A stretch of DNA of 27,386 nt from an uncultured Clostridia bacterium. Its GTDB lineage: Bacteria > Bacillota > Clostridia > TANB77 > CAG-508. Shown here one piece after another: positions 1-6,616 of this stretch. Position numbers and translations under genes: made by a program. Positions within the stretch are counted from its first letter, which is position 1. The number at the start of each line of letters is the position of its first letter. The notes under the pieces were generated by a model. The model did not search any database, had not been told where the DNA came from, and was given only the letters and a program-made list of their open reading frames with translations. The stretch is taken from positions 1 through 27,386 of the forward strand of contig CAKPOI010000022.1 in the NCBI GenBank assembly GCA_934169775.1, in the 5' to 3' direction.

Positions 1-870
1 ATTTGAATTATATATTTCATCTTTTGCATTTAAACTAAATTTATATCCATCATAATTTTCTTTCATTATTGGCAATACTTTTTCTTGTTCTTCTAATGGT
101 ATTTCTTCATTATTTAAAATTTGTATTAATTCTTCTTTTGTAAATCCCATCATATCATTATATTCTATATCTTGAGAAATATCTTTTCCTATATTAAATC
201 CACTTGTTAAACTGTCTAATGTTATTGGAGCTACTCCTGTTATAAATATTCTATCTACTAATGTTTCTGTTCCTTTTTTTAGTATTTCATACCATTTTCT
301 CACTTTTCCATTTTTTGACACAAGTGATTTAAATTGTTCAGGATAAAATCCCAGTAATTCGTTTGCAAAATGATCATACTCATCTATTATTACATATATT
401 TTTTCACTACTTTTTTGTAATGAAAATGCCGTGAATAAACTATTTAAAATTTCTTCTGCATCCTGATTTTCATTTATGTAAAAATCTAAATTATATCTCC
501 CTATAAATAATCTAATTGATTCTATAGTACTATTTTTAAATCCTTTTATTGTTGCCTCTTCTGTACTTGTATCTATTCCTGAAAAATTAAATCTTAATAT
601 GCAATAACTATTTTTTAAATTTGTTGGATTCTTTCCTATATATGTATTACCATATAATTTTTCAAATCTATCAGCTCTATTTTTATCATAATAATTTTCT
701 AATACACTTGTGAATAGCGTTTTTCCAAATTTTCTTGGTCTTAAAAACATTACACTCGTTTCTGGTAATTCTTCTAATTTTTTTATATAATTTGTTTTAT
801 CTACATAATAATATCCATCATTTATTATTTTTTCATAATTACTTATTCCATAAGGCATTTTTAATTTCAT
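1..870 (-). CDS. AAA-ATPase-like protein (PF09820 type), 3' end outside window
   Basis: About 290 residues are visible from an ATG at 870, preceded by AAGGTGGT; no stop is reached before the left edge. The N-terminus (MPYGISNYEKII, then YYVDKTNYI) is characteristic of the PF09820 family. A degenerate P-loop, RPRKFGKT, lies at residues 44-51, and a Walker B, IYVIIDEYD, near residue 150. A later stretch (FITGVAPITLDSLTSGFN) also fits the family. Members usually carry a C-terminal PD-(D/E)XK nuclease-like domain, which would lie outside this window. Their cellular role is not established; they are often multicopy in gut Clostridia and Bacteroidetes and are suspected of mobile-element or defence functions. 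The family assignment is confident, the function is unknown. It is transcribed in the same direction as the pilin-like array but has its own promoter candidate. Confidence 0.85.
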   Translation of the reverse strand, partial: MKLKMPYGISNYEKIINDGYYYVDKTNYIKKLEELPETSVMFLRPRKFGKTLFTSVLENYYDKNRADRFEKLYGNTYIGKNPTNLKNSYCILRFNFSGIDTSTEEATIKGFKNSTIESIRLFIGRYNLDFYINENQDAEEILNSLFTAFSLQKSSEKIYVIIDEYDHFANELLGFYPEQFKSLVSKNGKVRKWYEILKKGTETLVDRIFITGVAPITLDSLTSGFNIGKDISQDIEYNDMMGFTKEELIQILNNEEIPLEEQEKVLPIMKENYDGYKFSLNAKDEIYNSN

Positions 871-915
871 ATTTATGACCACCTTTCTATTTCTTATTAA
901 TCTTCACTTTTATAT

Positions 916-944
916 ATTTTACTAGAGAAAAAAGAAAATAGCAA
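916..944 (-). promoter_or_regulatory. Sigma-A-like promoter for the AAA-ATPase-like gene
   Basis: Read on the minus strand there is TTGCTA (939-944), a 17-nt spacer and TAAAAT (916-921), about 45 nt upstream of the ATG at 870. The match is 4/6 and 5/6 to the sigma-A consensus. In such AT-rich DNA chance matches are common, so the exact 17-nt spacing and the position are the main support. Confidence 0.45.
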
Positions 945-1015
945 TGTATTTTACTATTTTCCTTACTTTTATTTTACTATGAGTATGGTGTATTATGTAA
1001 ATTTCAAATATTGAC

Positions 1016-1039
1016 AGATAGGTCCTTGTGAACCTGTCT
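1016..1039. repeat. Hairpin downstream of the orphan cassette
   Basis: AGATAGGT (1016-1023) and ACCTGTCT (1032-1039) form an 8-bp stem with one G-U pair when read on the plus strand (one C-A mismatch on the minus strand), around an 8-nt loop. It lies about 20 nt past the stop of the orphan cassette. A hairpin just beyond the variable region is a known requirement in some diversity-generating retroelements. It may equally be a weak terminator. Confidence 0.4.
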
Positions 1040-1059
1040 ACCAGTATTTTCTACCATTT

Positions 1060-1186
1060 TTATTCTGTTATTTCGACTGAAACTCCAGATTTTAGAGAAA
1101 CTAGGAGACTGACACCATAGCTGCTGCTATAGCTGTAACTTCAATTTTCCACCTGCCTCTAGCGTATTTCATTCGCTAGAGGGACT
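1060..1186 (-). pseudogene. Decayed C-terminal cassette of a lectin-like surface protein
   Basis: From 1140 to 1060 one frame reads SYSYSSSYGVSLLVSLKSGV, then SVEITE and a stop. The pattern YGV-x-x-LVSLKSG is typical of the C-terminal end of another class of lectin-like/pilin-anchored surface proteins in gut Clostridia, normally YGVRPLVSLKSG. Upstream, the neighbouring frame reads SPSSE, a stop, then NTLEAGGKL, which resembles the start of the same cassette (W-x-ASPS...). The two parts are joined by a one-base frameshift near 1141, and no start codon or upstream body is present. The run of TAC/TAT/AGC codons resembles a diversified region rather than an ordinary coding tail. I read this as a fragment left by recombination, or a silent donor. 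Family recognition is from memory of the motif, so it is tentative. Confidence 0.5.
1156..1182. repeat. Perfect 9-bp inverted repeat inside the orphan cassette
   Basis: CCTCTAGCG (1156-1164) and CGCTAGAGG (1174-1182) are exact reverse complements around a 9-nt loop. This is a strong, comparatively GC-rich hairpin in an AT-rich setting, placed at the point where the cassette reading frame is broken. It has no T-tract, so it does not look like a normal terminator. Confidence 0.7.
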
Positions 1187-1219
1187 TGTATTCATTTACC
1201 GGTTACAAAATGATTCTCT

Positions 1220-1237
1220 CGCCTATTTTATAATCAC
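1220..1237 (-). repeat. Conserved 3' tail motif after pilin-lectin gene 1
   Basis: On the minus strand GTGATTATAAAATAGGCG follows the stop at 1249. Nearly the same motif follows the other two paralogues (2880-2897 and 4292-4309). It is outside the reading frames, so its conservation is not explained by protein sequence. Confidence 0.65.
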
Positions 1238-1248
1238 GGCTTCAGTTT

Positions 1249-2661
1249 TTAGTTTACATAAAGTGTGGGGCGGAAGCCAACAACGCTGTTGGCATAGGCC
1301 GTGTTGTTGAGATCGCGGTAAGAAGCTGGATTGATAGAGCCTGCATAGATGTAACCGCCTCCCCTGCTGGCACAAAGATTGCTGCTGTTGGAAGTTGCAT
1401 GTTCTAATGTCCATTCCCATTCATTTCCTGCAAAATCATATATATTCATTTTATTTGTTTCTTCTGATGCTCCTGCTGTTAATAAAACACTACTTGCTGG
1501 CTTTGTTCCTGTTATTGTTGTCCAAGTACTTACATTATTTGTTGTTTGTTTTGCTTTGTTACTGCTTATTGTTCTTCCTACATTGCTATAATTTCCCCAT
1601 GCACTACTATCCGAATTAATATTTGCAGTTGTTAGTTTTCCTTTTACTTCTAAATATTTACAAACTAAATCCCATTGGATTCCAAACATTAAACTACTTG
1701 TATAATTAGCATTTGGTGTCATTTCTTTTGCTAGCGTTTGAGCTTCGCTGCAGTATATACAATTATATGGTATTGCATCTTTTTGGCTTATAGCTTTTGG
1801 TGACGTTCCTATTGTTATTCTTGCTGATGAGCCTGTTCTTGCATTTGTTGTTTCTGTTGTAGTTCCTTCTATTCCTGCTTCATATCTTCCTATCCAAAAT
1901 CCTCCATAAGTATATATACTTTTTAACATTTTTTGATATGCTGCTTTATATTCATCATATGTTAATCCGCATCCATTTGTCAAAGCTTTTTGTGCTTCTG
2001 TTAAATTAGATGTACTTGCTGTTACTAATGTACTTCCATCTTTTGCATACCATTCATCTGTCCAATCACTTCTAGTTTGAGAAGCTGAACCATTTCTATA
2101 TACTCCTGCATATGCTATTAATTTATTTTTTATATCTGTATAATTTTGTTCTGTTAATGTGTTTGTTGTATCTATTGTTAATTCTGTAAATACTGTTGTT
2201 TTTGGTACTTCTATCCATACCCATTCATTATCATTTTTGTCTTTTATTACTATTCCTTTACTTGCATCTGCTTCTATTACTGTTGAATTTGCAGGTAACG
2301 CTCCTGCTGGATTTGAATCTGCTATATTTACATTTGTAAAATTTGTTCCTGTTCCAGAATTTCCTGAGCCTCCACTTCCAGAGCCTCCTTGACCTCCGTT
2401 TCCTGTTCCTCCTGTTGCTCCATTTGCATATTGGTCTATTGTACTTTCATATCCTGCTAATTTTTCTGTTTCTTCATCATTTTTTTGATTTGTTTGTTCT
2501 TTTGCTTCTGTTGCTCTTTTTAATATTCCGTTATCTCCACTTAGTGCTGCAATCGTCACTCCTGCAAGTATTAGAAGTACAATGGTTGTAATTACTAAAG
2601 CAATTAGAGTTACACCCCTATTGCCTTTTGTATTTATTTTTATATTATTTTTTAATTTCAT
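1249..2661 (-). CDS. Pilin-like protein with FGE/C-type-lectin-like variable domain (paralogue 1)
   Basis: 470 residues; ATG at 2661 with AGAGG about 12 nt upstream. A short basic leader ends at G16, followed by VTLIALVITTIVLLILAGV, a class III prepilin-like signal and transmembrane helix. Position +5 is Ala instead of the usual Glu. A charged helix follows (to about 75), then a Gly/Ser-rich linker (about 78-105), then a domain with WVWIEVPKT, GGFWIGRYEAG, NIYDFAGNEWEWTLE and a terminal RGGGY...GFRP, as in formylglycine-generating-enzyme/C-type-lectin folds. Such domains end many retroelement-diversified proteins. Compared with paralogue 3 it has extra residues around 205-220. The last 39 codons before VN-stop are the hypervariable part and are richer in G+C than the rest. 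The protein is likely displayed on the surface or in a pilus-like fibre; ligand unknown. Confidence 0.85.
   Translation of the reverse strand: MKLKNNIKINTKGNRGVTLIALVITTIVLLILAGVTIAALSGDNGILKRATEAKEQTNQKNDEETEKLAGYESTIDQYANGATGGTGNGGQGGSGSGGSGNSGTGTNFTNVNIADSNPAGALPANSTVIEADASKGIVIKDKNDNEWVWIEVPKTTVFTELTIDTTNTLTEQNYTDIKNKLIAYAGVYRNGSASQTRSDWTDEWYAKDGSTLVTASTSNLTEAQKALTNGCGLTYDEYKAAYQKMLKSIYTYGGFWIGRYEAGIEGTTTETTNARTGSSARITIGTSPKAISQKDAIPYNCIYCSEAQTLAKEMTPNANYTSSLMFGIQWDLVCKYLEVKGKLTTANINSDSSAWGNYSNVGRTISSNKAKQTTNNVSTWTTITGTKPASSVLLTAGASEETNKMNIYDFAGNEWEWTLEHATSNSSNLCASRGGGYIYAGSINPASYRDLNNTAYANSVVGFRPTLYVN
1258..1374 (-). other. Hypervariable 3' cassette of paralogue 1
   Basis: The 39 codons from TGT (1374) to TAT (1258) align gap-free with the same codons of paralogues 2 and 3. 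Invariant landmarks are C1, A2, R4, G5, G6, Y8, G12, S13, A17, F34, R35, Y39. Differences cluster at codons 3, 7, 9, 10, 14, 15, 19-23 and 27-30, nearly all NNC or NNT (for example AGC, ATC, TAT, ATC, AAT). This is what adenine-directed mutation of AAC/AAT template codons would give. Confidence 0.6.
2102..2510. repeat. 409-bp perfect direct repeat, copy in paralogue 1
   Basis: I see no difference over 409 bases between 2102-2510 and 5122-5530 (offset 3020); mismatches occur immediately outside both ends (t/a at 2101 and t/c at 2511). It covers the pilin helix, the Gly/Ser linker and the start of the lectin-like domain. Confidence 0.9.
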
Positions 2662-2879
2662 CTTTTCTTATTCCTCTTTCATTTTACAATTTAAATTTTA
2701 AAAAATCTTTGTCGCTCTTTTTCTTTTGATATTATTTTTTGCACATATTATAAAAATATACTTTTTACTAGTAATCTGTTTCTGATAAATTCTTTTCTTT
2801 AATTTTTTAGCTATCTCTAACCTATTTTATTGATAAATAGCACTTATTATTTAATTTTCTACTTATCAAATTACTCTTC

Positions 2880-2897
2880 CGTCTATTTTATAATCAC
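2880..2897 (-). repeat. Conserved 3' tail motif after pilin-lectin gene 2
   Basis: GTGATTATAAAATAGACG on the minus strand, 17 nt after the stop at 2915. It differs from the copy after paralogue 1 at a single base. Confidence 0.65.
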
Positions 2898-2914
2898 AGC
2901 TTGGCTTTACAGCA

Positions 2915-4228
2915 TTAACTATAAAATGTACTTCTAAAGCTAACACTCTGGTAGCTGCTAGTTATGTTGTCAATCTTGTAAATAAACGCTGGATCGCCAG
3001 AACCTGCATCGTTGTAGCTACCTCCTCTGTAGGCACAAGGAGCATTGCTGTTGTAAGACTTTTCTAGTGTCCATTCCCATTCATTTCCTGCAAAATCGTA
3101 TATATTCATCCTTTTTGTATAATCTGTTATTCCTGTACTTAATAAAATTCTATAATCATTTCCGGAATTTTGTTTTGTATATGAACTTGAGATCCTTGTC
3201 CATGCTCCTAATTTTGATCCATTATATATAGCATATTTTCCTAATGTTATATTCTCTATTTTTGCATTTGCATAATTTCCCCAACTTATACTATCTGTCT
3301 TAATATCATTAGTTGTTAAGCCACCTTTTACTTCCAAAAATTCACAAACTAAATTCCATTGAATTCCAAACAATAAACTGCTTGCATAATTACTATCTGG
3401 TGTCATTTCTTTTGCTAAAGTTTGTGCTTCACTACAATATACATAGTTATATGGTATTGCATCTTTTTGGCTTATTGCTTTTGGTGATGTTCCTATTGAT
3501 ATTCTTTCTGATGAGCTTGTTCTTGCGTTTGTCGTTTCCGTTGTAGTTCCTTCTATTCCTGCTTCATATCTTCCTATCCAAAATCCTCCATATGTGTATA
3601 CACTTTTTAACATTTTTTGATATGCTGCTGTATATTCGTTTGATGTCATTCCACAGCCATTATACCATTCATCTGTCCATGAACTTCTATATGTTGTTGC
3701 ATATGATATTAATTTATTTTTTATGTCCTCATAGTTTTGTTCCGTTAATTCTTTTGTGGTATCTATTGCTAAATCTGAAAATACAGTTGTTTTTGGAACT
3801 TCTATCCAAACCCATTCATTATCATTTTTGTCTTTTATTACTATTCCTTTACTTGCATCTGCTTCTATTACTGTTGAATTTTCAGGCACTACTCCTGATG
3901 GATTTGAATCTGCTGCATTTACATTTATAAAATTTGTTCCTGTTCCAGAGCTTCCTTGACCTCCGTTTCCAGAACCTCCTGTTGCTCCATTTGCATATTG
4001 GTCTATTGTATTTTCATATCCTGCTAATTTTTCTGTTTCTTCATCATTTTTTTGATTTGTTTGTTCTTTTGCTTCTTTTGCTCTTGTCAATATTCCATTA
4101 TCTCCACTTAGTGCTGCAATCGTTACTCCTGCTAATATTAGTAACACGATAATTGTAATTACTAATGCTATTAGCGTGATCCCCTTATTACATTTTGCAT
4201 TTATGTTTATATCATCTTTTAATTTCAT
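2915..4228 (-). CDS. Pilin-like protein with FGE/C-type-lectin-like variable domain (paralogue 2)
   Basis: 437 residues; ATG at 4228 with AAAGGA about 12 nt upstream. Leader to G16 (MKLKDDININAKCNKG), then ITLIALVITIIVLLILAGV; +5 is Ala. The linker is shorter than in paralogues 1 and 3 (NGATGGSGNGGQGSSGTG). The lectin-like domain carries WVWIEVPKT, GGFWIGRYEAG, FGIQWNLVCEFLEVKG and NIYDFAGNEWEWTLE, and ends RGGSY...SFRSTFYS. The 62-nt leader between it and paralogue 3 closely matches the region just upstream of paralogue 1 (AAGATTTTTT, then AAATTGTAAAA, then the ribosome binding site), so the duplicated unit is leader plus gene plus 3' tail. Probably co-transcribed with paralogue 3, 91 nt upstream. 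The body is clearly more diverged than the paralogue 1/3 pair. Confidence 0.85.
   Translation of the reverse strand: MKLKDDININAKCNKGITLIALVITIIVLLILAGVTIAALSGDNGILTRAKEAKEQTNQKNDEETEKLAGYENTIDQYANGATGGSGNGGQGSSGTGTNFINVNAADSNPSGVVPENSTVIEADASKGIVIKDKNDNEWVWIEVPKTTVFSDLAIDTTKELTEQNYEDIKNKLISYATTYRSSWTDEWYNGCGMTSNEYTAAYQKMLKSVYTYGGFWIGRYEAGIEGTTTETTNARTSSSERISIGTSPKAISQKDAIPYNYVYCSEAQTLAKEMTPDSNYASSLLFGIQWNLVCEFLEVKGGLTTNDIKTDSISWGNYANAKIENITLGKYAIYNGSKLGAWTRISSSYTKQNSGNDYRILLSTGITDYTKRMNIYDFAGNEWEWTLEKSYNSNAPCAYRGGSYNDAGSGDPAFIYKIDNITSSYQSVSFRSTFYS
2921..3037 (-). other. Hypervariable 3' cassette of paralogue 2
   Basis: Codon-for-codon partner of 1258-1374. At codons 9, 10, 14 and 15 paralogue 1 has ATC, TAT, ATC, AAT and this gene has AAC, GAT, GGC, GAT: the third base is kept and only the first two bases differ. 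Some flanking synonymous differences (AGG/AGA, GGC/GGT, CGC/AGA) show that the two were not copied recently from one identical template. Confidence 0.6.
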
Positions 4229-4291
4229 GTTTTCTTAATCCTTTCTCGTTTTACAATTTAGATATTTCAAAAAATCTTTATCTCTCTTTTT

Positions 4292-4309
4292 GTATTATTT
4301 TACAATCAC
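4292..4309 (-). repeat. Conserved 3' tail motif after pilin-lectin gene 3
   Basis: GTGATTGTAAAATAATAC on the minus strand, 10 nt after the stop at 4320. This is the most diverged of the three copies, but GTGATT-x-TAAAATA is kept. Confidence 0.6.
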
Positions 4310-4319
4310 AACTTTATTT

Positions 4320-5660
4320 TTAGTTTGCATAAAACATTGAACGAAAACCAATATCGTTGACACCACTAGTCGTATAATAGCCATTTCGAGAAGATGCTGA
4401 ATAGTACGAGCCTGTATTACCGTAATAACCTCCCCTATTAGCACAAGGCCCTGTACTGTTGCAAGCCTTCTCCAAAGTCCATTCAAATTCATTTCCCGCA
4501 AAATCATATATATTCATTTTTTTTGTATAATCTGCTATTCCTGTACTTAATAAAGTTTTATAATCATTTCCAGAATTTTGTTTTGTATATGAACCTGAAA
4601 TCGTTGTCCATGTTCCTAATTTTGATCCATTATATATAGCATATTTTCCTGATATTATATTCTCTATTTTTGTATTATTATAATTTCCCCAACTTGCACT
4701 ATTTGAATTTATATCTGCTGTTGCTAATCCGCCTTTTACTTCTAAATATTTACAAACTAAATCCCATTGAATTCCAAATAATAAACTGCTTGTATAATTA
4801 TTATCTGGTGTCATTTCATTTGCTAAAGCTTGTGCTTCACTACAATATACATAGTTATATGGTATTGCATCTTTTTGACTTATTGCCTTTTGTGATGTTC
4901 CTACTGTTACTGTTGAATGTGATGTTCTAGCTTTTGACACATCATTTACACTTCCTTCTATTCCTGCTTCATATCTTCCTATCCAAAATCCTCCATAAGT
5001 ATATACACTCTTTAACATGTTTTGATATTTAGCTATATACTCATCTGAAGTCATTCCACAACCGTTATACCATTCATCTGTCCAATTATTATAATTTTGA
5101 GAAGCCGACCCATTTCTATAAACTCCTGCATATGCTATTAATTTATTTTTTATATCTGTATAATTTTGTTCTGTTAATGTGTTTGTTGTATCTATTGTTA
5201 ATTCTGTAAATACTGTTGTTTTTGGTACTTCTATCCATACCCATTCATTATCATTTTTGTCTTTTATTACTATTCCTTTACTTGCATCTGCTTCTATTAC
5301 TGTTGAATTTGCAGGTAACGCTCCTGCTGGATTTGAATCTGCTATATTTACATTTGTAAAATTTGTTCCTGTTCCAGAATTTCCTGAGCCTCCACTTCCA
5401 GAGCCTCCTTGACCTCCGTTTCCTGTTCCTCCTGTTGCTCCATTTGCATATTGGTCTATTGTACTTTCATATCCTGCTAATTTTTCTGTTTCTTCATCAT
5501 TTTTTTGATTTGTTTGTTCTTTTGCTTCTGCTGCTCTTTTTAATATTCCATTATCTCCACTCAATGCTGCTATTGTTACTCCAGCAAGTATTAGAAGTAC
5601 AATGATTGTAATTACTAATGCTATCAGTGTAATTCCTTTCTCATCTTTTCCTTTTCTCAT
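4320..5660 (-). CDS. Pilin-like protein with FGE/C-type-lectin-like variable domain (paralogue 3)
   Basis: 446 residues; ATG at 5660 with a strong AAAGGAGG 9 nt upstream, the best ribosome binding site of the three. Short leader MRKGKDEKG, predicted cleavage after G9, then ITLIALVITIIVLLILAGV; +5 is again Ala. Residues from about 30 to 175 are almost identical to paralogue 1. The lectin-like domain has WVWIEVPKT, GGFWIGRYEAG, FGIQWDLVCKYLEVKG and NIYDFAGNEFEWTLE (Phe replaces the first Trp of EWEWTLE), ending RGGYY...GFRSMFYAN. It is first in transcription order and follows a 500-nt upstream region with a promoter candidate, so it probably heads a three-gene transcript. Likely exported and anchored by its N-terminal helix; prepilin processing is inferred from the signal only. 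Confidence 0.85.
   Translation of the reverse strand: MRKGKDEKGITLIALVITIIVLLILAGVTIAALSGDNGILKRAAEAKEQTNQKNDEETEKLAGYESTIDQYANGATGGTGNGGQGGSGSGGSGNSGTGTNFTNVNIADSNPAGALPANSTVIEADASKGIVIKDKNDNEWVWIEVPKTTVFTELTIDTTNTLTEQNYTDIKNKLIAYAGVYRNGSASQNYNNWTDEWYNGCGMTSDEYIAKYQNMLKSVYTYGGFWIGRYEAGIEGSVNDVSKARTSHSTVTVGTSQKAISQKDAIPYNYVYCSEAQALANEMTPDNNYTSSLLFGIQWDLVCKYLEVKGGLATADINSNSASWGNYNNTKIENIISGKYAIYNGSKLGTWTTISGSYTKQNSGNDYKTLLSTGIADYTKKMNIYDFAGNEFEWTLEKACNSTGPCANRGGYYGNTGSYYSASSRNGYYTTSGVNDIGFRSMFYAN
4329..4445 (-). other. Hypervariable 3' cassette of paralogue 3
   Basis: 39 codons aligned without gaps to the other two cassettes. Variable positions hold AAT, TAT, GGT, AAT, TAC, TAT, TCT, CGA, AAT, GGC, TAT, TAT, AGT, GGT, GTC, AAC. 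The scaffold C-A-x-R-G-G-x-Y and the terminal F-R are kept. Confidence 0.6.
5122..5530. repeat. 409-bp perfect direct repeat, copy in paralogue 3
   Basis: Identical to 2102-2510 over the whole length. The rest of the two genes is clearly diverged, so the identity is local and looks like recent gene conversion or a recombination event rather than whole-gene duplication. Confidence 0.9.
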
Positions 5661-6160
5661 TAAAAAATTCCTCCTTTGATTTTATTTATAATTTTTTATT
5701 AAGCTTTAAACTTAACAAAAAAGTAAAAAACTCGCTATGCTTACAGTCTTAACCGTTTGAGCAAATTTCATACATTATTATAAAAACTTTTACCAACATT
5801 TGCCATTGCATTTTTTGTTAGTATATGTTATAAAATTAACTATATGTTTTTATTAAAGTTTAAAGATTAACACCATCTTTTAATAAAAGTTTTAGCCAAA
5901 ACATTTGTTTTTATTTCTTGTTTTCAAAAAACTTTTTTTAAAATTTTTATTGTTTCAATACGAGTATTCTATCATATAAAAAGCTATTATAAAACAAACT
6001 AAAAATATACTATTCTGAACAAATTTAGCTATTACTAATATTATTATTACAACATAAAAACTTAATTAAATTCATATTCAAAATCTATATTTTATACTTT
6101 ATAAAAATTAAATTATATATTCAATAAATAAATTAATCCCAAAAGCCAAACTAAAATATA
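5661..6160. other. 500-bp AT-rich intergenic region upstream of the pilin-lectin array
   Basis: No reading frame of note. It carries the promoter candidate at 5777-5806 and a leader of about 110 nt before paralogue 3. Part of that leader (5731-5765) is less AT-rich than its surroundings and is followed, on the minus strand, by two T-runs. I looked for a c-di-GMP riboswitch, which often controls clostridial pilin genes, and did not recognise one. The DUF4363 gene ends at the right border without a clear terminator. Confidence 0.5.
5777..5806 (-). promoter_or_regulatory. Sigma-A-like promoter candidate for the pilin-lectin array
   Basis: On the minus strand ATGGCA (5801-5806), an 18-nt spacer, and a perfect TATAAT (5777-5782). 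The start codon of paralogue 3 is about 115 nt downstream. Confidence 0.5.
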
Positions 6161-6616
6161 TTAAAATATATTCTTCAAATTCATTCTAGTTTTGTCTTCA
6201 ATATGGTTCAAAACAAAAACACTTTTCTCTAATTCACTAATCGCATCCGCTTCTTCCTCTGTATCAATATAACTTTTAAGACCAACTAAACTAGTATCAA
6301 CTTTTTCCAATTCATCATGTTCAATATAATAAGCTAATTTTTCAAAACTATTTCTCCACTCTTTTTGCAAAACAGAAAAATCTTCTTTAGCTTTTCCCCA
6401 ATCAATTTCTTCTGGCTGTTCAATTAATAATTCCTGTTTTAATTCTTCCAATCTAGATGTAGTCTTTCTAAATGAGTCATGCATATAGTTTTGTGTCAGC
6501 ACATTACCAACAATGACAACAACTACTATGACTATAGAAAAAATTATTTCCTTATACAAAATAATCACAAACCTTTCGCTATCATTTTTTATTTTTCCTT
6601 CTCTTTTTCCTGGCAA
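6161..6616 (-). CDS. DUF4363 family membrane-anchored protein
   Basis: 151 residues from a TTG at 6616, which overlaps the end of the DUF421 gene by 28 nt; AAGGG lies about 10 nt before the TTG. A basic N-terminal stretch is followed by one transmembrane helix (about 22-42, IIFSIVIVVVVIVGNVL), then an extracytoplasmic helical domain with HDSFRKTTSRLEELKQEL and DWGKAKEDFSVLQKEWRN, as in DUF4363. That family is commonly encoded directly after a DUF421 gene in spore-forming Clostridia, as here, which supports both calls and suggests a two-subunit membrane complex. Biochemical function unknown. A later GTG could be the start, but its spacing to AAAGG is too short. Confidence 0.8.
   Translation of the reverse strand: MPGKREGKIKNDSERFVIILYKEIIFSIVIVVVVIVGNVLTQNYMHDSFRKTTSRLEELKQELLIEQPEEIDWGKAKEDFSVLQKEWRNSFEKLAYYIEHDELEKVDTSLVGLKSYIDTEEEADAISELEKSVFVLNHIEDKTRMNLKNIF

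Noticed and set aside
1252..1440. Paralogue 3' ends as DGR template repeats
   Set aside because: All three are in frame within genes and show diversified rather than AAC-rich template-like codons; no reverse transcriptase is nearby.
1379..5605. Several plus-strand frames of 65-112 codons opposite the pilin-lectin genes, rich in Leu/Phe
   Set aside because: They are antisense shadows of the repetitive minus-strand genes, repeat with the paralogues, lack ribosome binding sites and have low-complexity hydrophobic translations.
5661..5776. Possible c-di-GMP riboswitch in the leader of the pilin-lectin array
   Set aside because: The leader lacks the conserved c-di-GMP-I and -II core elements; only weak stems are visible.
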